Positions 47,501-58,619 of a DNA stretch of 64,000 nt are shown here, piece after piece (the stretch's first letter is position 1; every line of letters begins with the position of its first letter). This DNA comes from Albula goreensis. Taxonomy: Eukaryota; Chordata; Actinopteri; Albuliformes; Albulidae. The notes under the pieces are model-generated. The model made no database searches and had not been told where the DNA came from. It saw nothing but the letters and a program-made list of their open reading frames with translations. The translations under genes and the position numbers were made by a program. Location: positions 29,712,501 to 29,776,500 of the forward strand of contig CM040748.1 in assembly GCA_022829145.1 (NCBI GenBank). The letters are read 5' to 3'.

Positions 47501-48931
47501 TTCTTGTCGCTCAATAGGTGGTGTAGCACATTTCAGAAAGTGTCTGACCACAGCTCTGCAGAGCTGCTATCACCTGGGAGACATAATGAAAAGGATTCTA
47601 TGGTGACAAGGGCCTGCCGTGCCAGAAGAGCCTGCCTGTGATTCTGATGGTTTTGAGGGGTCATTAGAGCTTCACTCTCTCCCTGTTGGTGACCACTGGA
47701 GATAGCAGATAATTTAGCACAGTAGGAGCTCCACAAACGGGTTGGTCTACAGTCCTTTCACCTGAAACAGGAACAGCCAGAGTTTAACGCACCATAAACT
47801 AGCAGTGTGCAGCCTTATGACAGGGAGCCGACATGGGTGAAGCATTTTGTTCTCTAGCAGTGGTAAGACGCCCGATTCAACAAATTAATGAACTTGAATT
47901 GACACGGTGATAAATCAGTTATTTGAATGAGATGCTCTAGTGTTTGCTTAGAACAAAAGCCTGCACCTATATGGGCCTAGTCCTAGGAGGAGTTTGGACC
48001 ATGGACTGGGCATTCCTGCCAGACCATTCATCCTCGTACCATCACAGTCCAATCCCGATATTATGGGGCAGAATTCTTCAGAGAACACATGGTGAAAACA
48101 AAGGATAAGCCAGATATGAGTTCAAATGGTATTTTAGTGGTACAGTAACAAATGCCATTCACATGCCACTCACAAAGAACACTGTCTTCTTAATTTTATT
48201 CGGATAGATATCTGATAATATCTGTAATGTAACCTCACTAACATTTTGCTGGGTTTGTTTGCAGGCCACATTACAGAAGAATGAGTTCTTCTCTATATTA
48301 GCAGTGTTTCAGGCTACGTGGCCATCATATTATTTGTGGCATTGGTTTTTCCTGTAGGGCAAGTATAGTTTAAATCAAATCTGTCAAGAATGACAGGAAA
48401 GTATTTTATGTAATAGGAATAAGAGTATTAAACCATACAATATTGCTATAATAAGCTATGGTTTTACATCTTCTTGAACTGGGATTTTCATCATGAGTCC
48501 TCCAAGAAACAATAGTTGTATTTGTAATAAGGACCAACAAAAAACTTGTCCTCAACCCCATGTATTAAACTTATAAATACTATATGCTTGCCATCTTTAC
48601 CATTGACAACCCAATCAAATGTTCTTTGAAAAAAACTGATGTTGAGTTGGTCTGAGTCAATTTTTCATTATCTTCAGAAGACTCACCTCTTCAACTAGCC
48701 ATTAGGGTTCCATTAGCCCAGATCATTCTAGAAACTACATTTGTTCTGGGGCTGCATGCATTATTTTCAGGAAACTCACCTTGCTTAGGGATTGCATTTT
48801 TTTAAACAATTGGACAGTTCAGGCATTAGTTTAAGCATTTAAGTGATAGGGACTCCTGTTGAGTAGAGTGGGTAAAATAGCTGTGGTTTGTTAAAAGCTG
48901 GGTGCTGTTAGGCTATTTGAGGCATTGAACG

Positions 48932-49432
48932 TCACTGAGTGACAGAGGCAAAGATGTTCTGGGGGTGGGGGCGGGGGGACTGGAGACTGAGGGTCAAGGT
49001 TTCGAGAGCCAGGATGGCAGGTTGTTGTTTAAGCGAAGCTCGAAAGTCGTGCCGACATGATTTACTCTGACAGGGGCCTTCGACATCTGAGAGGAGCGGT
49101 TGGAAGAGAGGGCGGGGCCCCACACTTTGATCTTTCCCTTTTTTGCACCGCGGCCCTGGTTTGAATTTAGGCCCTCGTGGAACGTGAAACATTTGATATA
49201 CCATGAGTGGTACGGGATCCTTGTTATAGATGTCTAGGCTCTCAAATCCCAGACCGTCACAGAGAAAGTCAGAAAGAATCAGTCGATCTTTCCTGAAGTG
49301 AAAGTGACACTGGGTCTCAACGGACACTGATGTTAAAAGGTTATAGCCCTCTTGACGCTGGTTTTGGTCATAGATAGCTGACATCAATAGCAGTAAAGCA
49401 TTCACATTGCCAATTCGAGAGTCAGATATCAT
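48932..49432 (-). other. Unrecognised 166-codon open frame
   Basis: ATG at 49432-49430, stop TGA at 48934-48932. It is one of the longest uninterrupted frames outside ism1. The peptide begins MISDSRIGNVNALLLLMSAI, contains FRKDRLILSDFLCDGLGFES, a basic Pro/Lys stretch (RGPKFKPGPRCKKGKDQ), and a Pro/Gln-rich C-terminus. No domain, signal peptide or transmembrane segment is evident, and I know no similar family. Upstream of the ATG the frame is not obviously part of a spliced gene. A frame this long can occur by chance in 64 kb, and its 3' half is GC-rich where stops are rare. I record it as uncertain, not as a gene. Confidence 0.2.
48960..48980. other. G-quadruplex-capable G-rich run
   Basis: GGGGGTGGGGGCGGGGGG holds at least four G runs separated by single bases and so fits the canonical G4 pattern on the + strand. 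It falls within the 3' end of the minus-strand open frame at 48932-49432. Confidence 0.6.
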
Positions 49433-49524
49433 GTTTTAAAGGGCTTTATGATGTATGTAAGGACAATATTGTATTGATTCGTTCATTTTTTATATCATAG
49501 CTACCTAGCCATTCATACATCCAC

Positions 49525-49640
49525 AAACAATTCAGATTAAATACACTGCTGAGGGATACAACAGCAGTTCTCCATCTAGGAGTCAAACCTGCAATCCCTC
49601 ACTTAGAAGTTCAGTGCCCTAGGATTTGTACTCCTCTGCC
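49525..49640 (-). mobile_element. SINE copy, head and body
   Basis: CAACAGCAGTTCTCCATCTA, GGAGTCAAACCTGCAATCCC and CTTAGAAGTTCAGTGCCCTA read, in reverse complement, as a tRNA-derived head, B-box (GGTTTGACTCC) and the start of the body, as in the copies at 30692 and 43751. The tail is lost or too diverged. Confidence 0.55.
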
Positions 49641-49644
49641 TGTC

Positions 49645-52600
49645 TCCGTTGTGTCATTTTTGTATTGGGAATCGTGCAGAACGGACCAGGATCTATCCCT
49701 CTTGAAAGACAGACTCCAAGGATTACCAGTGAATATTATTGTCTAACGCTACAATTGGCACAGAGAAAGACTTGACTCCGCACTCATAATCAATGAATGT
49801 TCATCTTCATTGCACATTTCCTCAGTATTATTTCATCAGATCCATCCTCTGTCCTCCAAATTTGGGATACATTAGACATAACGTCCTTTCATTTCAGATA
49901 ATTACTCTTGACATTTAAGTTAGAATCAACATTAAATGCATCGGACTGCATTGAATTAATAAAATAGAACCTTCTGGAAATTAACAAGCGACGATATGTG
50001 AAATCCAATATACCAGGACAGACGAGACAAAAGGCTGCCAGTTTCAGGGCTCTGAAAATGAGACGTACTTTTGATTTATCCCATGCGATTAATCTTTTTT
50101 TTTACACCTCCTACACAATAAAAGGACCCATCATCAAAGACCTCTGCGATCGACTCATCGCGCAGACTTCCTGTTGACATCCTTAAATAATAACGCTTGA
50201 TGTACAGATCTGATTCAATCTGCCACATTCGGAACACAAAGAGCACAGAGACCATCTTGGCATTCTTTGAAATCGTCTGTCAGAGACATATGCAAACAGA
50301 AGCAGATGGTCTATCCTCTCTAAAAGCACCACTCTGATGTTCCTAAAAAAAAAAAAAAAAATCAGCAACACATGAGGGCTAAAAATGCTTTCAGGCACAA
50401 CATGTAGGCTATCATAAAGCTGTCAATTATTTTTAATTTGATGGATTAAATCATTTGTATTTTCCTACATTTCAGGCTTTTTCCTTTAAAGCTCTATTTT
50501 CGCTTTGGGTTATTGTCCAGTATGTAATTTATTTCAAGTCTATAAATCTCTGACATGCCGCATTTAAGATTATATGATGTGTAGATGCCAAAGACCCTGA
50601 GGAAGACTAACATAATCCTAGATCTGCCTGTTTGGACCTAAACAATAAATGCTGCTCTATAAATAGAGGGGTTAATTTAAATTTCAACACTTTCATTTCT
50701 GAAGACAAAACACACATTTCAAAACAGTTCTATCTTTTCTTTTAAACCACAATTACAAGGGTAACATGGATGCGTACACAAGCGTTCTGGCTTTTTTTAA
50801 ACTTTCCTTATTACGGCTGCATGTCAATTTTAATATAATTTCTGCATGTTTCGTAATGTGTTCCATATGTTAATTGGGAGGTTTGAAAAAAGTGGTCATG
50901 CTTAATTTTAGATGTTTTGAACGACATCAAATGACATGAACCGTCAGGCTGATTCCTGGTTGTAAAGAATCTTTATTGATGGTTTTATTAAACTTGTTTG
51001 AAATTAATTAACTAAACAGCATCGAAAGCCAGTACATCTAAATAGATTCACAGGATGCAGTGGCTTTAATGTTAGAACAACCTGAGCAGCTATTTACAGT
51101 CTTGTTGCTGATAGGGAGATATCTATTTGTCAGAAAGGGTGTTTCTATTAGTTTCTTCACCTGAAAGCATTTTAAAAAAGGACATGGAAAAAAGCCTGGA
51201 TAGGAGTGTCTAGCTGTATTCTTTTTTATGCAAAAACAGCCCCATGTTGCAAAAAACAAGATAATTAAAACCTCCTTTTTCTCAGATAGAAGGTAATAAT
51301 TCTGAGGTATAGCTAGCATCTTTAAATACTTTTTAAAACAGCACATCATAGAGAACACGAGTTTATTTGCTAACACAGATTTGTATTTGTCTTTCTATAC
51401 AGTGTTTACAGTTTTTAAAACTACCATATATGGATGCCTTATATCAAAAGCATTATTTAAAAAAAAAAAATACAAAAACACAAAACAGGATATGGGGGAT
51501 TTGTGCAAGGGGTGGGGCAAACTTACCGGCACAGACAGTGATGAGGGACTAGTTTATGTGGGTCCAAATGCAAACAGGCCCGCTCCTCAACAGCCAATCA
51601 AAAGTGAATCTTGCCAAATTCCTATGCCCCTGTGGTTACTGTCTGGTAGATGGCAGGGGCAGAGATGGGGAATGTAACTGCTTCGACTACAGCTTCCCCC
51701 TACGGGATCAAAGCCCTCCTGTTTCCCTGGGGCCCGATAATTAGCCTGGTGCTTAGCGCCTAACGGGGTGGGGTTAAGGTCCCCAAGGCGCCTTCGCCGC
51801 TGGCTGCTAACTCCTCAACTGACCAGGAAGAAAAATGGACCTGACATCACCATGGCACTAAGAGGTGTAATCTTTGTCTTTGGGTTTTGTTTTTTTTTTT
51901 CCCAACCTCGTTTTTTTAGAGCTGAACTCTGGCCTTTTGGCACTCAGGGGATAGCTATCGCCACCGTGGGACGATGTCCAACAAAGACCAGGAGACACAT
52001 GGCAGCACTCAGAGGAAAATTACACCCAAATTGTTTCCTTTCTCCCACTGTTTTTCTCCTTTCTTTTCAGGGCCGGGCTCGGCGAGCTTGAAGGGATGGG
52101 AGAAGGAGGAGGATTTGATCGATTGGGAAAGCGAGTGCAAAGAATCGAATCAGAGTCCGTGCAGGGAGATGACAAGTTAATGGCTTCCCTTTTTATGTGT
52201 ATAATCTGACGGGGGACTCTTTGTACTTATCTCTTTGTACTTGCAACGGTACATAAAACACAAATATCAAAGGAAAGGCTTTGTCAGGGATCCACAAGTA
52301 TCTTCTATTATCGTGCCTTGTTAGGACAACTCTTTTATTCCTCTGCACCACGAAAATAAGAAATGCGTCGGAAAAAAAACTATATTTTTGCTGAAATATT
52401 GCTTATATTAAAATCATATTCTGAAAAGTCGCTGCGGCTGGCTCATTCCCTCACAATATCTTGACGGCAGCTCATTTCATGGAACTTGGGTCTGCGAGAG
52501 CGGCTCCTTTATTATTTCAATGCAAGGGAAACCACAGAAACCTCCCGGTTTGCCTCTGACCACCTGGCTAGCCTTATTTTTGCACCAGGAAATCGGGGAA

Positions 52601-53640
52601 CACCCACGATCAAACGTTCACAATGACCCCCTCGATAAAACACCAGAAAAGATGAATGTAGATTGTACTCAACAAATAGTCACTTTCATTGCATATTACC
52701 TTGACGTGCCCTGTTGAGGTGAACAGCCTGTCCTAGTCAGTACGAAATTTTATGGTCTTATATCATCGTGTATTGCAACAGAGTTAGCACGATTTAGCAT
52801 GTGCACATCTGCTGGTGCAGATGATGATGTCACCCCCTAGAGTCTGAATTAGCGGAGGACCTCGGTCATTATCTCTGGGAGCTAATCATATCCCTTCTGC
52901 TGTGCAAACGTTGAGGGTCGCAGTTCAAAACCCACTCCGGACCTGCCCCCTGTTAAATATGCATGCATAATGGTTCTTACATAACTTCCTGAAAAGCAGA
53001 AAAGCATATTAAAAATATTAGGAAGTTAAGTGAGAACTCAAGGGAATCTTCAAAATGTCATTGCACAAGGCCATCTGATCCAAAGCAGAACCTCACTAAA
53101 ACTGTTTGTCCAGAACACGAGCGGACCGCCAGATAAAACAAACTTTGCTAAGATCTCTACGCAACTGATGAGGAACAGGTGTTGTATAAGAGGCCCGTGC
53201 GCTACGTTTTGTATTTATGTGAACGTTTTATTTGTATTTTACTGAACGGGAGCTTTTAAAAAACAATGTCTCATTCTGTCAAATCAGCATTTTGCCCAGA
53301 CTGGTTGTCTTCCATGACTTATAAGCTAAAATTAATTGTATTAATTTGGGATACTTTAATCCTGTTGGAAACGGTTTGAGTATTTGGAAAGGTCACCTTT
53401 AATGTGAATTAATGGATGGAATTTTCACAGGACTGAAATTAACACAAAGGGAAAGGGAAAAAATAATGGAAACAACAAAGATAATAACTGCAACAAAAGC
53501 ATTTACCAAGACAAATTGGAGTCAGCAGTGCAACTTGGTGTGTGATGTAAATACAAAGATAATCGCTAGGTTAGCACCATATCTATTTTATTACAGTAAC
53601 CTTGCATATAAAGCAGTGATTGATCTTGTCATTACCACTA
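49645..53640. other. Downstream intergenic DNA, no supported gene
   Basis: No exon supported. Segments 51500-51830 and 52070-52160 are GC-richer and look unique. The latter follows an excellent 3'-splice-site-like pyrimidine tract (see findings), but no matching donor or product is recognisable. A17 run at 50346-50362. Confidence 0.35.
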
Positions 53641-53651
53641 GTTTGTGCATT

Positions 53652-53706
53652 ATCTGAGATTTTCCTGACAAAAAGATAAATCTGAGATTTTCCTGACAAA
53701 AAGACA
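53652..53706. repeat. 28-bp perfect tandem duplication
   Basis: ATCTGAGATTTTCCTGACAA plus AAAGATA starts at 53652 and is repeated from 53680 without a mismatch until the final base or two. Two identical copies imply a recent duplication or polymorphism. Confidence 0.9.
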
Positions 53707-53924
53707 ACATAACCCCATAAGACTTGTTTTTTTTTTCTTAGGACAAGCCCTGGGAACCATGAAGTTTGCTAAGAAATTGATAGATACTGTCTGTTCTAAA
53801 TATGTGTTCATTATGGATCACATATGCTTATATATGGTTAATATGCCTAACCAGATATACAAAGCAAAACAGTCTAGTGAGCCCTTGACCTATGCCCCTA
53901 ACTCCACATTTCCCCCAGGGGGGT

Positions 53925-53995
53925 TGGCCCTTGGTTAGCGTACTCAACTGTAAGTTAGCTTGGATAAAAGTATCAGATAAATGACTGTAATGTAA
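53925..53995 (+). mobile_element. SINE 3'-tail fragment, opposite orientation
   Basis: CTGTAAGTTAGCTTGGATAA, AAGTATCAGATAAATGACTG and TAATGTAA give the SINE tail on the + strand. It is one of only two copies here in this orientation. Confidence 0.55.
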
Positions 53996-54384
53996 AATTC
54001 ATAGTATACAGCTTTGCATTTATCATATGTATTCCAGATTTCCATGATGCAGTGAAATATGTGTACAAATAAGTTGTGAAGGTCAAGAAGGATGACAGTA
54101 ATGAGGAATAAAATGACTCTCAAGGTCATTTACTTCTGCAGCTCTCTAAGGTCTTGACAGATCTTCAGATTACCTCATTTTGTGGTCAGCGCTCAACAGC
54201 CTCATCAGACCGATACATCTCCTGCAATGCCGTACATGTTGTGCTTACAACAACATAACTCTCCTGTGCATGTTAATTATGATCAAGCATTTTCTGGTTA
54301 TCATTATAAAGCATTTATTTCACTTTAGGTTCAGAGAGACAAAGATCTAACAGGGAGTATTCTGTTTCTATCCTGAACTGTAGT

Positions 54385-54440
54385 TCCAGGGTCCCCAAAC
54401 CCTGTTCCTTGAGAACCACACAGGCTGCATGTTTTACTGT
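54385..54440. repeat. Fragment of a dispersed repeat
   Basis: CCAGGGTCCCCAAACCCTG and TTCCTTGAGAACCACACAGG resemble a widespread teleost repeat that starts with a phrase like 'ccaggggtccccaaccctggtcctggagagcc'. Only this short piece is recognisable. Confidence 0.35.
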
Positions 54441-54444
54441 CCAT

Positions 54445-57400
54445 CTTAATATATACTTATAACAGCACAATTATGTGATTTAACAGTAATATATAGGCAC
54501 ACAAACACCTTGGGGCCTTTGTACCTATGAAAGTTTTTATAACTTGGAAATGGACACCAAATACATACATTTAAAGATGTTGAATTCTTAATGGTACTTT
54601 TTGTGCACTACTTCGTAATACAGGTCTGTGGACTTCAATTTTACGGCACTTGACCTTTGTTAAAATTAACCAAAAATAAAACCATGCAATCGTAGATCAG
54701 TCAGCTAAGGTGCCATAGTCTATTACCAGCGGCCTAGCCAGGCTAGTTAACTGCAAAAAAAATTATAAAAAGTAAGGCTCTTCTGTATTCTGCTCAAGAA
54801 CACAGTGGGTAGTGCATCACAAAAAAATCTGTTTTGAGTCCAATTTATTGGATGGCGGACTCTTGTGTGGGAGCCTTGTGTGTGTGGGATAGAGGAGGAC
54901 ATGTAACACAACTGAATAAACAGATTGACTTGCAGATACATGGGGAAGATACAGAAACAAGCATTGCCAACAGAGGAGAGGGAGTATAAGACATCATCTT
55001 GGAATGTGTGTGGACCTCAAAGGAAAGATTTCATTGCTTCACACAAGCGGGCTTCTTGTGTTACCCAGCTTTGCATCTGACTAGGCTATGCACTGATCCT
55101 ATTACCCACAGGAATGCACACTCTCAATGGTGAGTAGAAGGCTGAAAATCTGAAATCTGTGGTCCCCCATGGTATTCAGTTGAACAGGATGTGTGACTAG
55201 AGAGTAGTCGTTAACCGTGGCATTCTAGTACCAGACACATGGATACAAGCTAACTCCTTCCCTCCATTTACCTTAACGTGAGAAAAATGTTTTATTGAAG
55301 CAGATTGTAATAGCTAACTTAAAAAAAAAAAACAATTTTGGAACACAGAAAAGAAGTACTGGTGGGTCTGAAGTCTTGGCAGCTTCACAATGTAAACACA
55401 GGTGACTGTTTGAGTGTTGGATTCACCGCTCTCTCTCTCTCTTGCTCTCTCTCTCTCCCTCTCTCTCCCTCTCCGCCTTGATAGGCAAGCTTTAATGAGA
55501 GCTGCTTCTTTTGCCAAATTTTCTAGAGAATTGTTTATTTGTCTTGCCACACCTTCACGGGTGTTTTGTGTGCCATTTGAACCCGGTCCATATCCGTCGC
55601 CTTTCTGGCCAAGCACACCGCCAGACTTAGCAACCACATGAAACAATACAGGTTTAAGACATTTGTGAGTGGAGAGACAGAAAGAGAGGCAGAGAGAGAA
55701 AGAGGGTAGCATTTTACACCAGGGTTTGAGTTGTAGAATATTATTTCTTTATTATTTTTATCATGATTCATTTCATTTTGTTAAATTTTTTTTTTACTGC
55801 CAATGTGGGTCTCAGCAGTGGAGCAAACATCCGATTCTCCCTTGGGCCCCTCTCCAGGTCATCATTGGTCATTGAGATGACTGAAACGCATTAACCAGCA
55901 TGCATCTGTCAAGCCATCACGCAACATGAACCTAGAGGCTCACTCCGAGACAGAATTGAACAAGACAGAAGTGTGCAGAAAACAGGTGGGAAATACAATT
56001 TTGGCTCCTCTACAGGAATCCAATGGGTTTTCTCAAATGCTGTGTGATGTTTAAACACAGAACACCTAATTTAATGGCTGGACTTGAAAGTAACACATTG
56101 GGTACTCTAATGAGGGCTGAAGGGAATAGTGAACAGAAATGACTTTATAGTCTCATACCTTTAGCTCAACAACAGAGCTATAAAGTAAAAGTTATTATTA
56201 TAGCGAGCTTGCCAAAACGAATTTGATCTTAACTCTTTTGTTTTCCAAAGAGTGATATTTTGCAAGGGAACAGCTATATGTCCACCAAAAAAAAGGCATG
56301 TTTCTAAGTTTATGTGTTGTCAGGCAAGCAAGAATGACCACTCAATCATTTCAAAAGCACAGACCCAGCCACAAACTACTGACACTCATAAAGATGAATC
56401 TCCTCACCGGAAAATTCACATCTACGAGAACAGCCAAAGCGTCTTCTTGTCTCATGGTGGCTGTGTCTTTTTTTGAAGTCCTTATGACTCGAAGGGAAGC
56501 GAGGCTTTTCCCGGTCATTGAGTTATGAAGCAGCTGAATGGAACGGAAGGAATGCTTTTGGAATGGAAATGTTGTTTTTCATTCCTCTTCACTGCAATCG
56601 AGACCATGCTCGAAAAAAAAAGAAACGTTTTTCATGCTATCCATCAGTGAGTCCGCTACACTGCATGATCTCACAGCACCCTGATGTCTCTCACTGACAA
56701 TAACAATAATGGATGTTTCACTGCCGACTAGCTTTTCATGTAGATAGAGTCTTGTGTGGCTGTTGCTATTCTATCTCACAATTACATACCTGCTATGTGA
56801 CATTTGCCTATTAATTAATGATGTTTCTACCCAATCAGATCTGTGTATTATAGCGCCTTTGATGAAAGAGCATTAGCTCACTACAGACACAAAAAGGCCA
56901 ATCCAACTTTCTGAATCAGAACTTATATACCGGCAATTGAGCAACATCACACCCATATTGCAATTTAACAACACACAATCTTTTTTGGCAGTCTTGAAAA
57001 ATCCTGCCTCGAGCTCGGGGGAGCGCGCAAGCATGTGCTCCGTACCCTAAGGGGCTACAGGCTACAGAAGAAGACCGGAAGTCAGAGATTCAACAGTGTA
57101 GTATGCATCACTGATCTGACAGTCTCAGCATCCAGACAGTCAGATATCGAAAAACCTGAAGAACCTTGCCTCGGATGTCTGAGAGGACTGACTGTTGCAG
57201 CAATCACCATGTCTGGGAAGTAAATCTGGATGGAGTCGGACAGTAAACTTTGGTCAGATTCTCAGGGGGTGGTGTAATGTATTTGACACACCCCTAGGGT
57301 GTTCAACCTGATGGTGTACTGTGTGAATGTTGTATGACTATCCTGCTTGAATGCTGCTGAGATGCACCTTCACTGAATTCATGTAATTGCTTAGAAACAG

Positions 57401-58500
57401 TGGAGTCCATAGCGTGTCACTGAGTGGTACCGTCCTCTCCTGAAATCTGATTGGATCCTCTGGGTGGCCCCCATTTCCACTGGTTTCACTAGATGCAAGC
57501 CTGGTCTACAAATACAGACGACAAATGTGTGTGGCTTGAAAACAAGAGGTAAGAATGATATCATTTTAATAGCTCCTAGGAACTGTATGTATATGTACAC
57601 AAATCCTGACTGCGTTTGCAAAAACTGCTATTATAATTTTGGTAGCATTGAAAAATGTGTAGAAATAACACTTACTAACATATTTTGGATGAAGTTCCTT
57701 GCACAAAGTGGAGTGGTACAGGTTTGATATGTGAGGCTACGACGCTGAAAACCTGTGCTTTAGCAGGACATGCCGCTTGACATCCCACATCTGTTCATTA
57801 ATAAACAAAGAGCCAACTGCCAATGTTGAAATTGTCAGAACGACCATAATTAAAGACAGCGAGGCATGCAGCCTGCTGAATTCTACCAAAGAAAAATTCA
57901 TTCTTACACACCCATCAGATGAAAAGACCATGCAAAGCCATCAATATATAGATAATAAAAATAAAAAGAAGTGGAATTTCATATGCCAAATATTTTCATG
58001 ACATATATTCCCGGAATGCAAAACTACGCGTGTTATTTGAAAGCGGAGGCACGTCTTCGATTTTGACTCGCTCGCGATACAACCAAATTCCTGTCTGTGT
58101 GACAGAGCAGATTATTTTTTTTGATCAGTCGGAGGCTGGCGGTCCAGACGTCCAATACGTTCACTCTGGAAGTCATTTTCGGGGGGCCACATGTTCAAAG
58201 GAGGATGAAAGGAGTCGGATTAACTCCTTTTTCTTTGGTGGGGGGGGGGGCGGGGGTCAGAGGCATCGCTCGAAAACCAAGCATGAGGCGCAGCTGCGTC
58301 TGTTGGCCTTCGCCAGATGTCCCGGGACGAGGACGGTGGCGGAGGATGCCCCCCTTCGCCATGTGCAGACTTTCCCTCCCTTCAGTTACGGGGGCGACTC
58401 GACCCCAGGACCCATGGGGCCCACAGCCTTCATCCATAGGCTTTCACTCAAACCAGGCTGCTAACCACAGACCATCACGAACCATTTACTGCAGAGCTGA
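54445..58500. other. Downstream intergenic DNA, no gene seen
   Basis: Contains a CT-rich microsatellite at 55427-55473 and AG-rich sequence at 55670-55707. The GC-richer segment 58120-58480, with a G-run at 58240-58257, gives long open frames in several phases, as expected from its composition rather than from coding. No protein similarity recognised. Confidence 0.4.
55427..55473. repeat. (CT)n microsatellite
   Basis: CTCTCTCTCTCT tracts with TTG and CC interruptions, about 47 bases. Confidence 0.92.
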
Positions 58501-58507
58501 TGGTCAG

Positions 58508-58610
58508 TCCTGTGGTGAAGTGGTTACAGAGCGCCATCCAACAGATTTCAGATTTATCTCCAAGGACAACGCTGTCATTCCCTGAAGCAAGGCACTAAAC
58601 CAAAAATAAG
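58508..58610 (+). mobile_element. Probable SINE head, + orientation
   Basis: CCTGTGGTGAAGTGGTTACA resembles a SINE A-box head ('tgtggtgtagtggtta'), and 55 bases later TCATTCCCTGAAGCAAGGCA followed by CTAAACC matches the 'cccttgagcaaggcacttaacc' body motif. The B box is not clear. Tail absent. Confidence 0.4.
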
Positions 58611-58619
58611 CAGTTGTTT

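Larger units (their letters stand above)
43970..49520. other. Downstream intergenic DNA, no recognised gene except one open frame
   Basis: AT-rich with a C12/A19 run at 44480-44510. Segment 45785-46090 is GC-richer and contains a CTC-rich run (CCTCCTCCTCCTCCTCAC at 45882-45899). The unrecognised open frame at 48932-49432 is listed separately. No RNA gene or transposon protein was recognised. Confidence 0.4.

Noticed and set aside
58030..58585. Two overlapping open frames of about 150 codons
   Set aside because: They lie in a GC-rich segment open in several phases, with a poly-G run and no recognisable protein motif.
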